DNA from: Ascidiaceihabitans sp023955215
GTDB lineage: Bacteria > Pseudomonadota > Alphaproteobacteria > Rhodobacterales > Rhodobacteraceae
Length of the DNA stretch: 64,000 nucleotides
Direction of reading: 5' to 3'
NCBI GenBank assembly: GCA_943788345.1
Contig: CALSPX010000017.1
Coordinates: 1-64,000 of the forward strand
Each line of letters opens with the position of its first letter. The stretch's first letter is position 1. Both the position numbers and the translations under genes were made by a program. Shown in pieces: positions 35,152 through 43,889 of the stretch. The notes below the pieces were generated by a model. That model ran no database searches. It saw nothing but the letters and a program-made list of their open reading frames with translations, and was not told the origin of the DNA.

Positions 35152-36052
35152 TTGCAGGAACCTCTTCACCGTTCTCTGGCGCTGGTGTGCCGTCGTTGGC
35201 GGTGAGAATATTTGCGGTGTCGGTCACAGGTTCTGTCGGATGACTGCGCAAGACCCGTAGGAATTTGAGACGCTCATAGTCCGCAGCAAGGCGCACCCTT
35301 AGGCGGCCACCGGGATCAGCGGCCACTTGACCGATAACCAGCCCCGCAGGAAACACTGCGCCATCCCCTGAGCTGACAACACGGTCACCAGGTCGGACAA
35401 GATCGGGGCTTTCGATGAAATCGATGGGTGGTGCGGCACTGTTGTCACCCGCAACAATGGCGCGTTGGCCAGAGGGTTGGATGGTAACAGGAATACGGCT
35501 GGATGCATCGGTGAGCAAAATCACACGGCTGGTGTTTTTCGCAACACCGGAAATGCGACCCACGAGACCAATGCCGTCCATGGTGGCCCAACCATCCACA
35601 AGGCCATCACGTGCGCCAACGTTCAACAGTACAGATTGACGAAAGGGCGAGCCGCTATCGGCCAGAACAACACCCGTGATAAAGGTAAGGCGAGGATCAA
35701 GGCGGACGCTGTTGAGGTCAAGCAGTCGGGCGTTCTCTTGTTCAAGCTGCAGCGCAGCTTCTTTCCAAGATTGCATTTTGCGTAGCTCACGGCGCAGCTC
35801 TTGGTTTTGTTCAGCGATACGGTTGTAGCTTTGATAATCGCGAAACAGGTTCACGGTGCCTGTTACAGGGGCCATGGCCCAATCAAAATTCGGAACAATT
35901 CTGTCGGTGACTTGAGCGCGAAACCGTTCAACCCGTGGGCTGTCGATGCGCCAAACCAGAAAGGTCGCAAGCAATACCAAGGATACGACAACCAGAAGCA
36001 ACCTGCGCAAAGGGCGGGTGTAATCCTGATTGTTTGATCGATTATTGGCCAA
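35144..36052 (-). CDS. mreC: Rod shape-determining protein MreC
   Basis: Periplasmic elongasome scaffold that activates PBP2/RodA. The 302-residue product has a basic N-terminus, one membrane anchor (about 15-33), a coiled coil near 75-110 (NRIAEQNQELRRELRKM and following) and a beta-rich domain with DGLVDGWATMDGIGLVGRIS and GDRVVSSGDGAVFPAGLVIG, both conserved. A polar C-terminal tail of about 25 residues follows. It is 100 bp downstream of mreB on the same strand. Confidence 0.94.
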   Translation of the reverse strand: MANNRSNNQDYTRPLRRLLLVVVSLVLLATFLVWRIDSPRVERFRAQVTDRIVPNFDWAMAPVTGTVNLFRDYQSYNRIAEQNQELRRELRKMQSWKEAALQLEQENARLLDLNSVRLDPRLTFITGVVLADSGSPFRQSVLLNVGARDGLVDGWATMDGIGLVGRISGVAKNTSRVILLTDASSRIPVTIQPSGQRAIVAGDNSAAPPIDFIESPDLVRPGDRVVSSGDGAVFPAGLVIGQVAADPGGRLRVRLAADYERLKFLRVLRSHPTEPVTDTANILTANDGTPAPENGEEVPASE

Positions 36053-36152
36053 GGCGGTTGTGTCCTGCGGTAGTCAGCCCTTGCGTGGGTACTTGGACTG
36101 TCCAAGATTTGACCGGTTGTGGCAAGCGCTTCGGGCTAAGTGGGCGATTGTA

Positions 36153-37199
36153 TCAGGTATCGTAGTCGATAGCGTGACGCAGCTGCTTTTCAAATTCCAG
36201 CGCTTTACCGGTGCCCAAAGCCACACAATTCAGTGGTTCATCTGCGATTGAAACCGCAAGGCCGGTTTGCTCACGCAGAGCCAAATCAAGCTCACCTAGC
36301 AATGCACCGCCACCCGTCAACATGACACCGCGATCAACGATATCGGCGGCAAGGTCTGGCGGAGTGGTTTCAAGCGCAGCCATAACCGCTTCGCAAATTT
36401 GCTGAACCGGTTCTGCCAAAGATTCGGCAATCTGTGCTTGGGTGATTTCAATTTCTTTTGGTACACCGTTCAGCAGGTCGCGGCCACGCACTTGCATGGA
36501 TGTGCCACGCCCATCGTCAGGCATACGGGCCGTGCCGATTGATTTCTTGATGCGTTCCGCAGTTGTTTCACCAACCAAAAGGTTCTGCTGGCGACGCAGG
36601 TAGCTGATGATAGCCTCGTCCATGCGGTCACCACCTACGCGCACAGAGCGGGCGTAAACGATGTCACCAAGAGAAAGAACGGCAACTTCGGTTGTACCAC
36701 CACCGATGTCGACAACCATGTTGCCTGTCGGGTCAGTGATCGGCATGCCAGCACCAATCGCCGCAGCTATAGGTTCAGCGATCAAGCCTGCGCGACGTGC
36801 ACCAGCGGACAGAACGGATTGGCGGATGGCACGTTTTTCAACGGGGGTCGCGCCGTGTGGAACGCAGACAATAATTTTTGGTTTTGAGAAGGTGGAGCGT
36901 TTGTGCACCTTGCGGATGAAATGTTTGATCATTTCCTCAGCGGTGTCAAAATCGGCAATAACACCTTCGCGCATCGGGCGGATCGCCTCGATGGAACCAG
37001 GTGTACGGCCCAACATCAGTTTCGCATCTTCGCCCACAGCCAGCACTTTTTTCACACCGTCTTTGATGTGGTAGGCCACAACGGACGGTTCAGAAAGAAC
37101 GACGCCTTTGCCTTTAACGTAGATCAAAGTGTTGGCAGTCCCGAGGTCAATCGCCATGTCGGACGAGAAGAGACCACGAAGGTTATCGAAAATGGACAT
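36153..37199 (-). CDS. mreB: Actin-like cell-shape protein MreB
   Basis: Polymerising actin homologue that directs lateral wall growth. The 348-residue protein shows MAIDLGTANTLIY (phosphate 1), CVPHGATPVEKRAI, VDIGGGTTEVAVLSLG (phosphate 2) and LTGGGALL (adenosine site). Length and sequence are standard. It leads the mreBCD-mrdA-rodA operon. The 214-bp region upstream to the VOC gene presumably contains its promoter, but I could not pick one with confidence. Confidence 0.98.
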   Translation of the reverse strand: MSIFDNLRGLFSSDMAIDLGTANTLIYVKGKGVVLSEPSVVAYHIKDGVKKVLAVGEDAKLMLGRTPGSIEAIRPMREGVIADFDTAEEMIKHFIRKVHKRSTFSKPKIIVCVPHGATPVEKRAIRQSVLSAGARRAGLIAEPIAAAIGAGMPITDPTGNMVVDIGGGTTEVAVLSLGDIVYARSVRVGGDRMDEAIISYLRRQQNLLVGETTAERIKKSIGTARMPDDGRGTSMQVRGRDLLNGVPKEIEITQAQIAESLAEPVQQICEAVMAALETTPPDLAADIVDRGVMLTGGGALLGELDLALREQTGLAVSIADEPLNCVALGTGKALEFEKQLRHAIDYDT

Positions 37200-37413
37200 G
37201 TGTTAAGGCCTTGTAGGTAATAGCGCGTGGCATTGAAGTCGCCCACGAGTCGTATGGAATGGACAAGCATTCTTATAAGGGCATGGCGCTTTGGGTGAAA
37301 GAGGGAATGGTGGTCCGCCGGGGCGGCAATCCGCGCATTTAAGGCCTAATTTGCCTCATTCCGTAAGGTGGCGTTGTTTGATAGGCTTTGTTCAACCGAT
37401 TGAGGAGAATAAA

Positions 37414-38001
37414 ATGCGCAAAATTCAAGTATTGGGTGTGCATCACATCACGCTGACAGGGGCGGATCGTCAGACGTCGATTGATTTCTGGGAAGGGCTG
37501 CTGGGTATGCCGTTTATTTTTGATCAACCGAACCTGGATGACCCCAATGAAGGGCATCTATATTTTGATCCGGGCGATGGGCGTTTGATCACCGTGTTTA
37601 CGAATGAGAACCGCAAACCCGATCGCTCGCGCACGTCGATGGATATTGGCTGTGTACATCATTTGGCGTTTGAGGTGGATCGTGCGATGTTCAGCCAAGT
37701 GCCCAAACGCCTGGAGGAACGTGGTATCGGGCATTCAGGCGTGAAGGATCGCGGGTTCATGGATTCGGTGTATTTCAAAGACCCACTTGGACAGTTGATC
37801 GAGCTGGCCTGTTACAAATTTATTCCGCCACGTGGATCATCCCATGCCGAAGTCATGTTGGAGGCGCACAAGTTGCGTGTTGCTGCAGGGGATATGGCGA
37901 TTGGGGAAGTGCATTTGGCGGATGCAGTTGAGTTGATCGTGGAGCGGTCCCAACATTCACTGTCTGTGGATCGCAGCGCGCGGGATCCTTATCGTGGTTA
38001 G
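37414..38001 (+). CDS. VOC family protein (glyoxalase/dioxygenase fold)
   Basis: A 195-residue VOC protein. The first module begins GVHHITLTGADRQTSIDFWEGLLGM and the second CVHHLAFEVDR, with DPLGQLIELACY ending it; the two His and the Glu are plausible metal ligands. It resembles single-subunit glyoxalase/bleomycin-resistance/dioxygenase proteins; the reaction is unknown. The C-terminal 45 residues extend past the fold and are mainly helical. The ATG at 37414 follows GAGGAG by 6 nt, so the earlier in-frame start at 37291 is rejected. Confidence 0.85.
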   Translation: MRKIQVLGVHHITLTGADRQTSIDFWEGLLGMPFIFDQPNLDDPNEGHLYFDPGDGRLITVFTNENRKPDRSRTSMDIGCVHHLAFEVDRAMFSQVPKRLEERGIGHSGVKDRGFMDSVYFKDPLGQLIELACYKFIPPRGSSHAEVMLEAHKLRVAAGDMAIGEVHLADAVELIVERSQHSLSVDRSARDPYRG

Positions 38002-38021
38002 GGTTTAAATGTTCTGGCGGA

Positions 38022-38070
38022 CTGAGGCGCTGCCTCAGACCCCGGGATATTTAAGAACAAGAGAAGCAGG
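38022..38070. repeat. GC-rich dispersed intergenic repeat, copy B
   Basis: CTGAGGC-gct-GCCTCAG hairpin followed by CCCCGGGATATTTAAGAAC and AAGAGAAG. It shares part order and the GGCGCTGCC core with the element at 30521-30580. It lies 20 bp downstream of the VOC gene. Confidence 0.5.
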
Positions 38071-38073
38071 GCG

Positions 38074-38100
38074 GGGTGCGCATCATATGCGCACCCTATT
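38074..38100. terminator. Palindromic hairpin between convergent VOC gene and leuA (REP-like copy 2)
   Basis: A perfect 10-bp stem, GGGTGCGCAT / ATGCGCACCC, with a 3-nt loop is followed on the plus strand by TATTTTATTA. It should terminate the VOC transcript and perhaps leuA. The stem shares its GGTGCGCA core with palindromes at 25701 and 43895. Confidence 0.65.
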
Positions 38101-38103
38101 TTA

Positions 38104-39663
38104 TTAGGCATCTTTGTAGTTGATTTCAGGCGTGTCTTTGCCTGATTTTTGGCGACGTACCAGCAGGCGGTTTAGTGCGTGAACGTAGGCTTTGGCCGAG
38201 GCCACGACCGTGTCTGTGTCCGCGGATTCACCCGTTACGATACGGCCGTCTTCTTCCAAACGTACGGTTACTGTGGCTTGGGCATCAGTGCCTTCGGTCA
38301 CGGCGTGCACTTGGTAAAGCTGCAGTTTTGCTTCGTGTTCAACCAATGCTTTGATCGCGTTGAATGTTGCATCCACTGGGCCATCGCCGTTTTCGGTTGC
38401 GACATGTTCTGTGCCATCGATTTCTAGCTTTAGGTCCGCTTGTTGTGGCCCTTCGGTGCCGCATTGGACGCGCAATGACGTGATTTTCAAACGATCATTC
38501 TCAGGATCGTCAGAGGTGCGCATCAAGGCGACCAAATCGTCGTCGAACACTTCTTTCTTACGATCAGCCAGTGCTTTGAAGCGAACAAAAACGTCCTTTA
38601 GCTGGTTGTCACCCAATTCAACGCCCAGCTCTTCCAACTTGGCGCGCAGAGCTGCGCGTCCAGAGTGTTTGCCAAGGGGCAAAGAGGTGCCAGACAGGCC
38701 CACATCTTCGGGGCGCATGATTTCGAACGTCTCGGCGTTTTTCAACATGCCGTCTTGGTGGATACCAGATTCGTGTGCAAAGGCGTTTTTACCAACGATG
38801 GCTTTGTTGAACTGAACTGGAAAGCCAGCAACTGTTGCAACGCGGCGCGAGATATTCATCAGCTTGGTTGTGTCGATGCCTGTTTGGTACGGCATGATGT
38901 CATTGCGTACCTTCATGGCCATTACGACCTCTTCCAACGCTGTATTGCCGGCGCGTTCGCCAAGGCCGTTGATGGTGCATTCGATCTGACGTGCACCTGC
39001 TTCAACCGCGGCCAAGCTGTTGGCCGTCGCCATGCCAAGGTCGTTGTGGCAGTGCGTGGCGAAGATGATGTTGTCCGCGCCCGGCACATGTTCGAGAAGG
39101 TCACGGATCAACTGCGCGCTTTCACGGGGGGCGGTGTAGCCCACGGTGTCAGGGATGTTGATCGTGGTCGCGCCCGCTTTGATCGCAATTTCAACGGTAC
39201 GGCACAGGTAATCAAATTCGGTACGTGTCGCATCCATCGGAGACCACTGTACGTTGTCGCAAAGGTTGCGCGCGTGGCTTACGGTTTCTTCGATCCGGAT
39301 CGCCATTTCGTCTTTGGTCAGGTTCGGGATCGCACGGTGCAGCGGGGATGTACCGATAAAGGTGTGAATACGTGGCTGCGCGGCGTGCTTAACTGCTTCC
39401 CAGCAGCGGTCAATGTCACCCAGTTGGGCACGGGCCAAACCGCAGATAACTGAGTTCACGCTGTTTTTGGCAATCTCTGAAACGGCGTTAAAGTCGCCCT
39501 CGGAGGCGATCGGGAAGCCGGCTTCGATAATGTCGACGCCCATTTCGTCCAGCAGCCCAGCGATCTCAAGCTTTTCTGCGTGGGTCATGGTTGCGCCGGG
39601 GGATTGTTCGCCGTCGCGCAATGTGGTGTCGAAAATTACGACTTTGTCTTGGGAAGATGTCAT
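38104..39663 (-). CDS. leuA: 2-isopropylmalate synthase
   Basis: Condenses acetyl-CoA with 2-oxoisovalerate, the first committed step of leucine synthesis. The 519-residue protein has the HMGL-like TIM barrel (about 8-280) with FDTTLRDGEQSPG, metal motif HCHNDLGMA and GLGERAGNTALEE, followed by a C-terminal LeuA regulatory domain (about 390-510) that binds leucine for feedback inhibition. The leader upstream encodes a leucine-rich peptide and alternative hairpins, so expression is probably attenuated by charged tRNA(Leu). It stands as a single gene with no leuBCD in the window. Confidence 0.97.
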   Translation of the reverse strand: MTSSQDKVVIFDTTLRDGEQSPGATMTHAEKLEIAGLLDEMGVDIIEAGFPIASEGDFNAVSEIAKNSVNSVICGLARAQLGDIDRCWEAVKHAAQPRIHTFIGTSPLHRAIPNLTKDEMAIRIEETVSHARNLCDNVQWSPMDATRTEFDYLCRTVEIAIKAGATTINIPDTVGYTAPRESAQLIRDLLEHVPGADNIIFATHCHNDLGMATANSLAAVEAGARQIECTINGLGERAGNTALEEVVMAMKVRNDIMPYQTGIDTTKLMNISRRVATVAGFPVQFNKAIVGKNAFAHESGIHQDGMLKNAETFEIMRPEDVGLSGTSLPLGKHSGRAALRAKLEELGVELGDNQLKDVFVRFKALADRKKEVFDDDLVALMRTSDDPENDRLKITSLRVQCGTEGPQQADLKLEIDGTEHVATENGDGPVDATFNAIKALVEHEAKLQLYQVHAVTEGTDAQATVTVRLEEDGRIVTGESADTDTVVASAKAYVHALNRLLVRRQKSGKDTPEINYKDA

Positions 39664-39692
39664 TTGATTTCTCTTTTGTTGTCCTGATTCTT

Positions 39693-39755
39693 GGCACGTA
39701 TCCGACCCTCGCGGGTAACCCTCTGAGCGGACGTGCCGATGGACACGCTCAGAGG
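39693..39755 (-). promoter_or_regulatory. leuA leader: mutually exclusive hairpins (attenuator-like)
   Basis: Two inverted repeats compete. Hairpin A pairs CCTCTGAGCG with CGCTCAGAGG (39746-39755 with 39720-39729, 10 bp). Hairpin B pairs GGCACGT with ACGTGCC (39731-39737 with 39693-39699), using the loop of A. The stop codon of the leader peptide lies inside the 5' arm of A, so a ribosome stalled at the Leu codons would sit next to it. No run of U follows either hairpin, so the final step may be Rho-dependent or translational. The rest of 39664-39976 contains the leader ORF and probable promoter. Confidence 0.6.
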
Positions 39756-39832
39756 CTGGATAGGAGCAAGAGCTCGCACAAAAGCGCTGCGCCGAGAGGG
39801 CGCGCGATCAGGTTATGTGCGTTATGTGTCAT
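39749..39832 (-). CDS. leuL: Leucine-rich leader peptide of leuA
   Basis: A 27-codon frame (ATG at 39832, TGA ending at 39749) upstream of leuA on the same strand. Its second half reads LLCELLLLSSL, with 7 Leu in 11 codons; the whole peptide has 9 Leu in 27. This is the pattern of ribosome-stalling attenuation peptides for leucine genes. There is no Shine-Dalgarno site, but TATAAC (39840-39845) lies 7 nt before the ATG, so the transcript may start at or near the ATG and be leaderless; this is inference. Too short for routine gene callers. Confidence 0.65.
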   Translation of the reverse strand: MTHNAHNLIARPLGAALLCELLLLSSL

Positions 39833-39976
39833 GGGGGTAGTTATAGCCGTCGATTTTCAAATGGAAAGTAGGTTTTTATGCCTAATTGGATGGGGTGCCA
39901 TTTTGAGGTGGAGCATCGCATTAGGATTTTGGGCCGTCCGCGTTGAAGTGCGTCTATGCTGTGCTACCTATGAAGC

Positions 39977-40642
39977 ATGATAGATGTTTTGATTATTGGC
40001 GCTTCGGGGGGCATTGGCGGCGCGATTGCCGCCCACCACACGACGCGCGGCGACAGTGTTATAAGGCTTTCACGCTCAATTGACGGTTTGGACATTACGG
40101 ATGCCCAAAGTGTTGCGGATCATTTGGGAGGCTTGGATCGCACCTTTGACCGGGTGATCGTTGCCACCGGCGCGTTAAGCGTGAATGGCGCGGCCCCTGA
40201 GAAAACGATCAGAGCGATTGATCCCGTCGCGATGGCAGATCAATTCGCGGTCAACGCCATTGGCCCTGCACTGATCCTCGCGCATGCGAGTCGCCTTTTG
40301 CGAAAAGACCGCGCCAGCGTATTTTCTGTGCTGTCGGCCAAAGTGGGATCTATCGGGGACAACCGATTGGGTGGATGGGTCAGTTACCGTGCGGCGAAAG
40401 CGGCGGTGAACCAGATTGTCCATACCTCTGCGATTGAATTGGCGCGCAGCCATCCGCAGTCTAGTGTCGTAGCATTGCACCCGGGAACTGTGGAGACGCC
40501 GTTTACGTCCAAATACCTTGCCCGTCATGCAAGCGTTCCAGCCGATCAAGCGGCCGCGAATTTGGTGAAAGTTATGGACGACTTAACACCGGCGCAAAGC
40601 GGTGGTTTCTATGACTACTCAGGAACGGCGCTGCCTTGGTAG
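39977..40642 (+). CDS. SDR family oxidoreductase
   Basis: A 221-residue short-chain dehydrogenase/reductase. It has the cofactor loop GASGGIGGAI, an NNAG-equivalent in ATGALSVNG, the catalytic Ser region VLSAKVGS and YRAAKAA (YxxxK). It then has the HPGTVETPF segment. Length and motifs match the CsgA-like small SDR group, whose substrates are mostly unknown. The gene is divergent from leuA, sharing the 313-bp spacer with the leuA leader. It converges on the MORN-repeat gene 10 bp away. Confidence 0.88.
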   Translation: MIDVLIIGASGGIGGAIAAHHTTRGDSVIRLSRSIDGLDITDAQSVADHLGGLDRTFDRVIVATGALSVNGAAPEKTIRAIDPVAMADQFAVNAIGPALILAHASRLLRKDRASVFSVLSAKVGSIGDNRLGGWVSYRAAKAAVNQIVHTSAIELARSHPQSSVVALHPGTVETPFTSKYLARHASVPADQAAANLVKVMDDLTPAQSGGFYDYSGTALPW

Positions 40643-40652
40643 GACTGCGGGA

Positions 40653-42041
40653 TTAACCGTCTTCTTTCAACGCGCCGTTTTCCCATGTCCCCGTGGCTTC
40701 TTCACCCGTAGCATAGCGCATTGTGCCGCTGCCTTGGCGTTTGCCCTTTAGGAACGTGCCCTCATAGATGTCGCCATTGTCGTAGGTGGCAGTGCCGGTA
40801 CCGTTGATTTCGCCGGTTTGCCATTGGCCATCATATTCAAAGCCATTGGCCATAGTGATCTTGCCCGTGCCATTGCGCTGTCCGTTGTCAAAGTTGCCCA
40901 CGTAGACGGTGCCATCTGGATAAGTCGCAGTACCTGCGCCGTGGCGTTGGCCATTTTCCCATGCGCCGTCATAGCGATAGCCATCTGCATAGGTCATGAT
41001 GCCTTGGCCGTGATTGCGTGCATTCTGAAAGCCACCCTCATAGATCACGCCATTGACGTAAGTGGCCTTGCCATTGCCCTCGATCACACCAGCGACCCAG
41101 CTGCCTTCATATACAGAGCCGTCTTTGTACGTGATTTTTCCAGTGCCATCGGCAAGGTCATCACGAAAGCTGCCTTCGTAGATTGAACCATCTGGGTAGG
41201 TCACGCGACCTTGTCCCTCGATCTGGCCCGCGATCCATGCGCCGACATAGGTGTAGCCGTCTGTGCCTGTGAATGTGCCTGTACCGTGGCGGCGGTCATC
41301 AGCGAAGTCGCCTTCATAGATGTCACCGTTTGCATAGGTCACACGGCCTGTGCCTTGGCGGCGTCCTGATACCAGTTGGCCGTCATACACGTCGCCATTG
41401 GGTTGGGTCAGCGTGCCAGTGCCATCGATTTGGCCGTCTTTCCACAGGCCGACATAAATCAATCCATCCGGCATCGTTAGCTTGCCGGAACCCTCGCGTT
41501 TGCCGTTGGCAATGTCGCCGTCATACACAGCGCCGTCAGGATAGGTGATTGTGCCTACGCCGTTTTTGACGCCGTCAATCCAGTCGCCTTTGTATTCATA
41601 GCCACCCGGGCTTTGCATAACGCCTTTGCCATGGTGTTTGGCATTGCGGAACGCGCCTTCATAGCGCACGCCGTTCGCATACAGCGCGACACCTTGGCCC
41701 ATGATAGTGCCAGTAAGCCAGTCGCCTTCATAGGTGCCGCCATCGGCAAATGTGATTTTGCCAAAACCGTCAGGCTTACCTTTTGAAAAGTTGCCTTGGT
41801 AGACGGAACCATTTGGAAAACGCGCAACGCCTTCGCCTTTGATTTCTCCGTCATCCCATGCGCCGGTATATTCATAGCCATTGGGCAGGCGATAGGTGCC
41901 TTCCCCGTGCTGAAGGCCACCGCGAAAGCTGCCTTCATAGATGCCGCCATCGTCGTATTGTTTGGTCTGAACTTGACCATCCTGTGCCAATGCCCCCATG
42001 GGAGCAGCAGCTAAACACAAAGCGAGAATAAGACGTTTCAT
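40653..42041 (-). CDS. Exported MORN-repeat protein with 18 tandem repeats
   Basis: A 462-residue secreted protein. A signal peptide (MKRLILALCLAAAPMGALAQ) is followed by 18 uninterrupted 23-residue MORN repeats of consensus YEGxWxxGxxxGxGxxxYxxG, and a shorter degenerate 19th. The repeats show a weak four-unit super-period: units alternate YxYxGAW, xVYxGNF, xxYxGxW and xxYEGxF. Units 5 and 14 share NA(K/R)xHG. MORN arrays form elongated beta-hairpin rods that bind lipids or proteins; no enzymatic domain is attached here. The protein is probably periplasmic or surface-associated. Role unknown. Confidence 0.88.
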   Translation of the reverse strand: MKRLILALCLAAAPMGALAQDGQVQTKQYDDGGIYEGSFRGGLQHGEGTYRLPNGYEYTGAWDDGEIKGEGVARFPNGSVYQGNFSKGKPDGFGKITFADGGTYEGDWLTGTIMGQGVALYANGVRYEGAFRNAKHHGKGVMQSPGGYEYKGDWIDGVKNGVGTITYPDGAVYDGDIANGKREGSGKLTMPDGLIYVGLWKDGQIDGTGTLTQPNGDVYDGQLVSGRRQGTGRVTYANGDIYEGDFADDRRHGTGTFTGTDGYTYVGAWIAGQIEGQGRVTYPDGSIYEGSFRDDLADGTGKITYKDGSVYEGSWVAGVIEGNGKATYVNGVIYEGGFQNARNHGQGIMTYADGYRYDGAWENGQRHGAGTATYPDGTVYVGNFDNGQRNGTGKITMANGFEYDGQWQTGEINGTGTATYDNGDIYEGTFLKGKRQGSGTMRYATGEEATGTWENGALKEDG

Positions 42042-42230
42042 GGCGAGACCTGTATTAATTCTTGGCCTGCACGCAACTGTGCAAGCTCGCTCAGCCTAGA
42101 AGAAGGTGGCCCACCTCGCAATGGGTTTTGCACATGGGATATATTGGTCGCGTCTAATTGGGTGTGTCAGGGGTTTTCTGGGCGTGTTGGAACGCATATA
42201 GGTGCAGATGAAATCTGACCGGAGCACCCC

Positions 42231-43889
42231 ATGGCTGATACGTTTCGCATTACACTGTGCCAGTTAAATCCAACCGTTGGCGATATCGCTGGCAATGCAG
42301 CCTTAGCGCGTGATGCATGGGAGCAGGGTCGCGTGGCCGGTGCTGATCTGGTGGCGCTGCCCGAAATGTTCATCACAGGATATAATGCCCAAGATTTGGT
42401 GGTGAAACCTGTGTTTCACAAGGCTGCTATGGCTGCGGTTGAGCAATTGGCAAAAGACTGCGCAGACGGCCCCGCCTTGGCGATTGGTGGTCCGTGGTTT
42501 GAAGATGGCTGCATGTATAACGCCTATCTGATCTGTAAGGGCGGTAAAGTTGCATCCAAGGCGCTTAAGCATCACCTGCCGAATGAAACTGTGTTTGATG
42601 AGGTCCGCATCTTTGATGCAGGGCCGTTGGGTGGACCCTATAGCGTTGGAAACACACGCATTGGCAGCCCGATCTGCGAAGATGCATGGCACGAGGATGT
42701 GGCAGAGACCTTGGCCGAAACAGGTGCTGAGTTCCTACTGATCCCGAATGGATCGCCCTATTACCGCGACAAATTCGAAACCCGCCTGAACCACATGGTG
42801 TCACGTGTTGTCGAAACAGGTCTGCCGCTGATCTATCTGAACATGGTGGGCGGTCAGGACGATCAGGTCTTTGACGGTGCTTCATTCGCACTGAACCCGG
42901 GTGGCGGGTTGGCCCTTCAAATGCCAGCGTTTGATACCGCCATCGTGCACGTTGATCTTGAACGCGGCACGGATGGCTGGCGAGTTAAGGATGGTGTTAA
43001 GACCGCTCAACCAGACACGTGGGAACAAGACTACCGCGTGATGGTTCAATCGTTGCGCGACTATATGGGCAAGACGGGTTTCAAAAAGGTTCTGTTGGGC
43101 ATGTCCGGCGGTATTGATTCTGCGATTGTTGCGACCATCGCAACCGATGCCTTGGGCGCAGAAAACGTGCGTTGCGTTATGCTGCCGTCCGAATACACCA
43201 GCAAGGCCAGCCTTGAGGATGCAGAGGCTTGCGCAAATGCGCTGGGCTGTCGTTATGATTATGTCCCTATCGCTGAGGGGCGTGAGGCGATCACCAATAC
43301 GTTGGCACCGTTATTCGTAGGCCTTGAAGAAGGGCTGACCGAAGAGAACATTCAATCCCGTCTGCGCGGTCTGCTGTTGATGGCGATGAGCAACAAATTC
43401 GGTGAGATGGTTTTGACCACGGGAAATAAATCAGAGGTCGCGGTGGGATACGCCACGATCTATGGCGATATGGCTGGCGGCTATAACCCGATCAAAGACC
43501 TGTACAAAATGCGGGTGTTTGAAACCTGCCGATGGCGCAATGCCAACCACCGCGATTGGATGATGGGGCCTGAGGGGGCTGTGATCCCTGATAACATCAT
43601 CACCAAGGCCCCAAGTGCCGAGCTGCGCGACGATCAAAAAGACAGCGACAGCCTGCCGGATTATCCGGTGCTGGATGCGTTGCTTGAGATGTTGGTGGAC
43701 AATGACGCTTCTGTCGCTGATTGCGTGGCTGCCGGGTTTGATCGTGATGTGGTGAAGAAGGTAGAGCACCTGATCTATATTTCCGAATACAAACGCTTCC
43801 AATCCGCACCGGGTGCGCGATTGACGAAGGGGGCGTTCTGGTTGGATCGCCGTTATCCAATTGTAAACCGCTGGCGTGATCCTTCATGA
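42231..43889 (+). CDS. nadE: Glutamine-dependent NAD+ synthetase
   Basis: Amidates nicotinic acid adenine dinucleotide to NAD+. The 552-residue fusion has an N-terminal nitrilase-type glutaminase (about 1-255) with Glu in ALPEMFITGY, Lys in ALKHHLPN and the nucleophile in SPICEDAW near 148. The C-terminal NAD synthetase domain has the PP-loop LGMSGGIDSA near 292 and TTGNKSE. All catalytic residues are present. The stop overlaps the following small gene by 4 nt (ATGA). nadD, the preceding step, is 11 kb away. Confidence 0.96.
   Translation: MADTFRITLCQLNPTVGDIAGNAALARDAWEQGRVAGADLVALPEMFITGYNAQDLVVKPVFHKAAMAAVEQLAKDCADGPALAIGGPWFEDGCMYNAYLICKGGKVASKALKHHLPNETVFDEVRIFDAGPLGGPYSVGNTRIGSPICEDAWHEDVAETLAETGAEFLLIPNGSPYYRDKFETRLNHMVSRVVETGLPLIYLNMVGGQDDQVFDGASFALNPGGGLALQMPAFDTAIVHVDLERGTDGWRVKDGVKTAQPDTWEQDYRVMVQSLRDYMGKTGFKKVLLGMSGGIDSAIVATIATDALGAENVRCVMLPSEYTSKASLEDAEACANALGCRYDYVPIAEGREAITNTLAPLFVGLEEGLTEENIQSRLRGLLLMAMSNKFGEMVLTTGNKSEVAVGYATIYGDMAGGYNPIKDLYKMRVFETCRWRNANHRDWMMGPEGAVIPDNIITKAPSAELRDDQKDSDSLPDYPVLDALLEMLVDNDASVADCVAAGFDRDVVKKVEHLIYISEYKRFQSAPGARLTKGAFWLDRRYPIVNRWRDPS

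Noticed and set aside
40653..42041. 69-bp periodicity that could suggest a CRISPR or DNA satellite
   Set aside because: The period is explained by 23-residue MORN repeats in one frame; the DNA repeats are divergent and there are no spacers.
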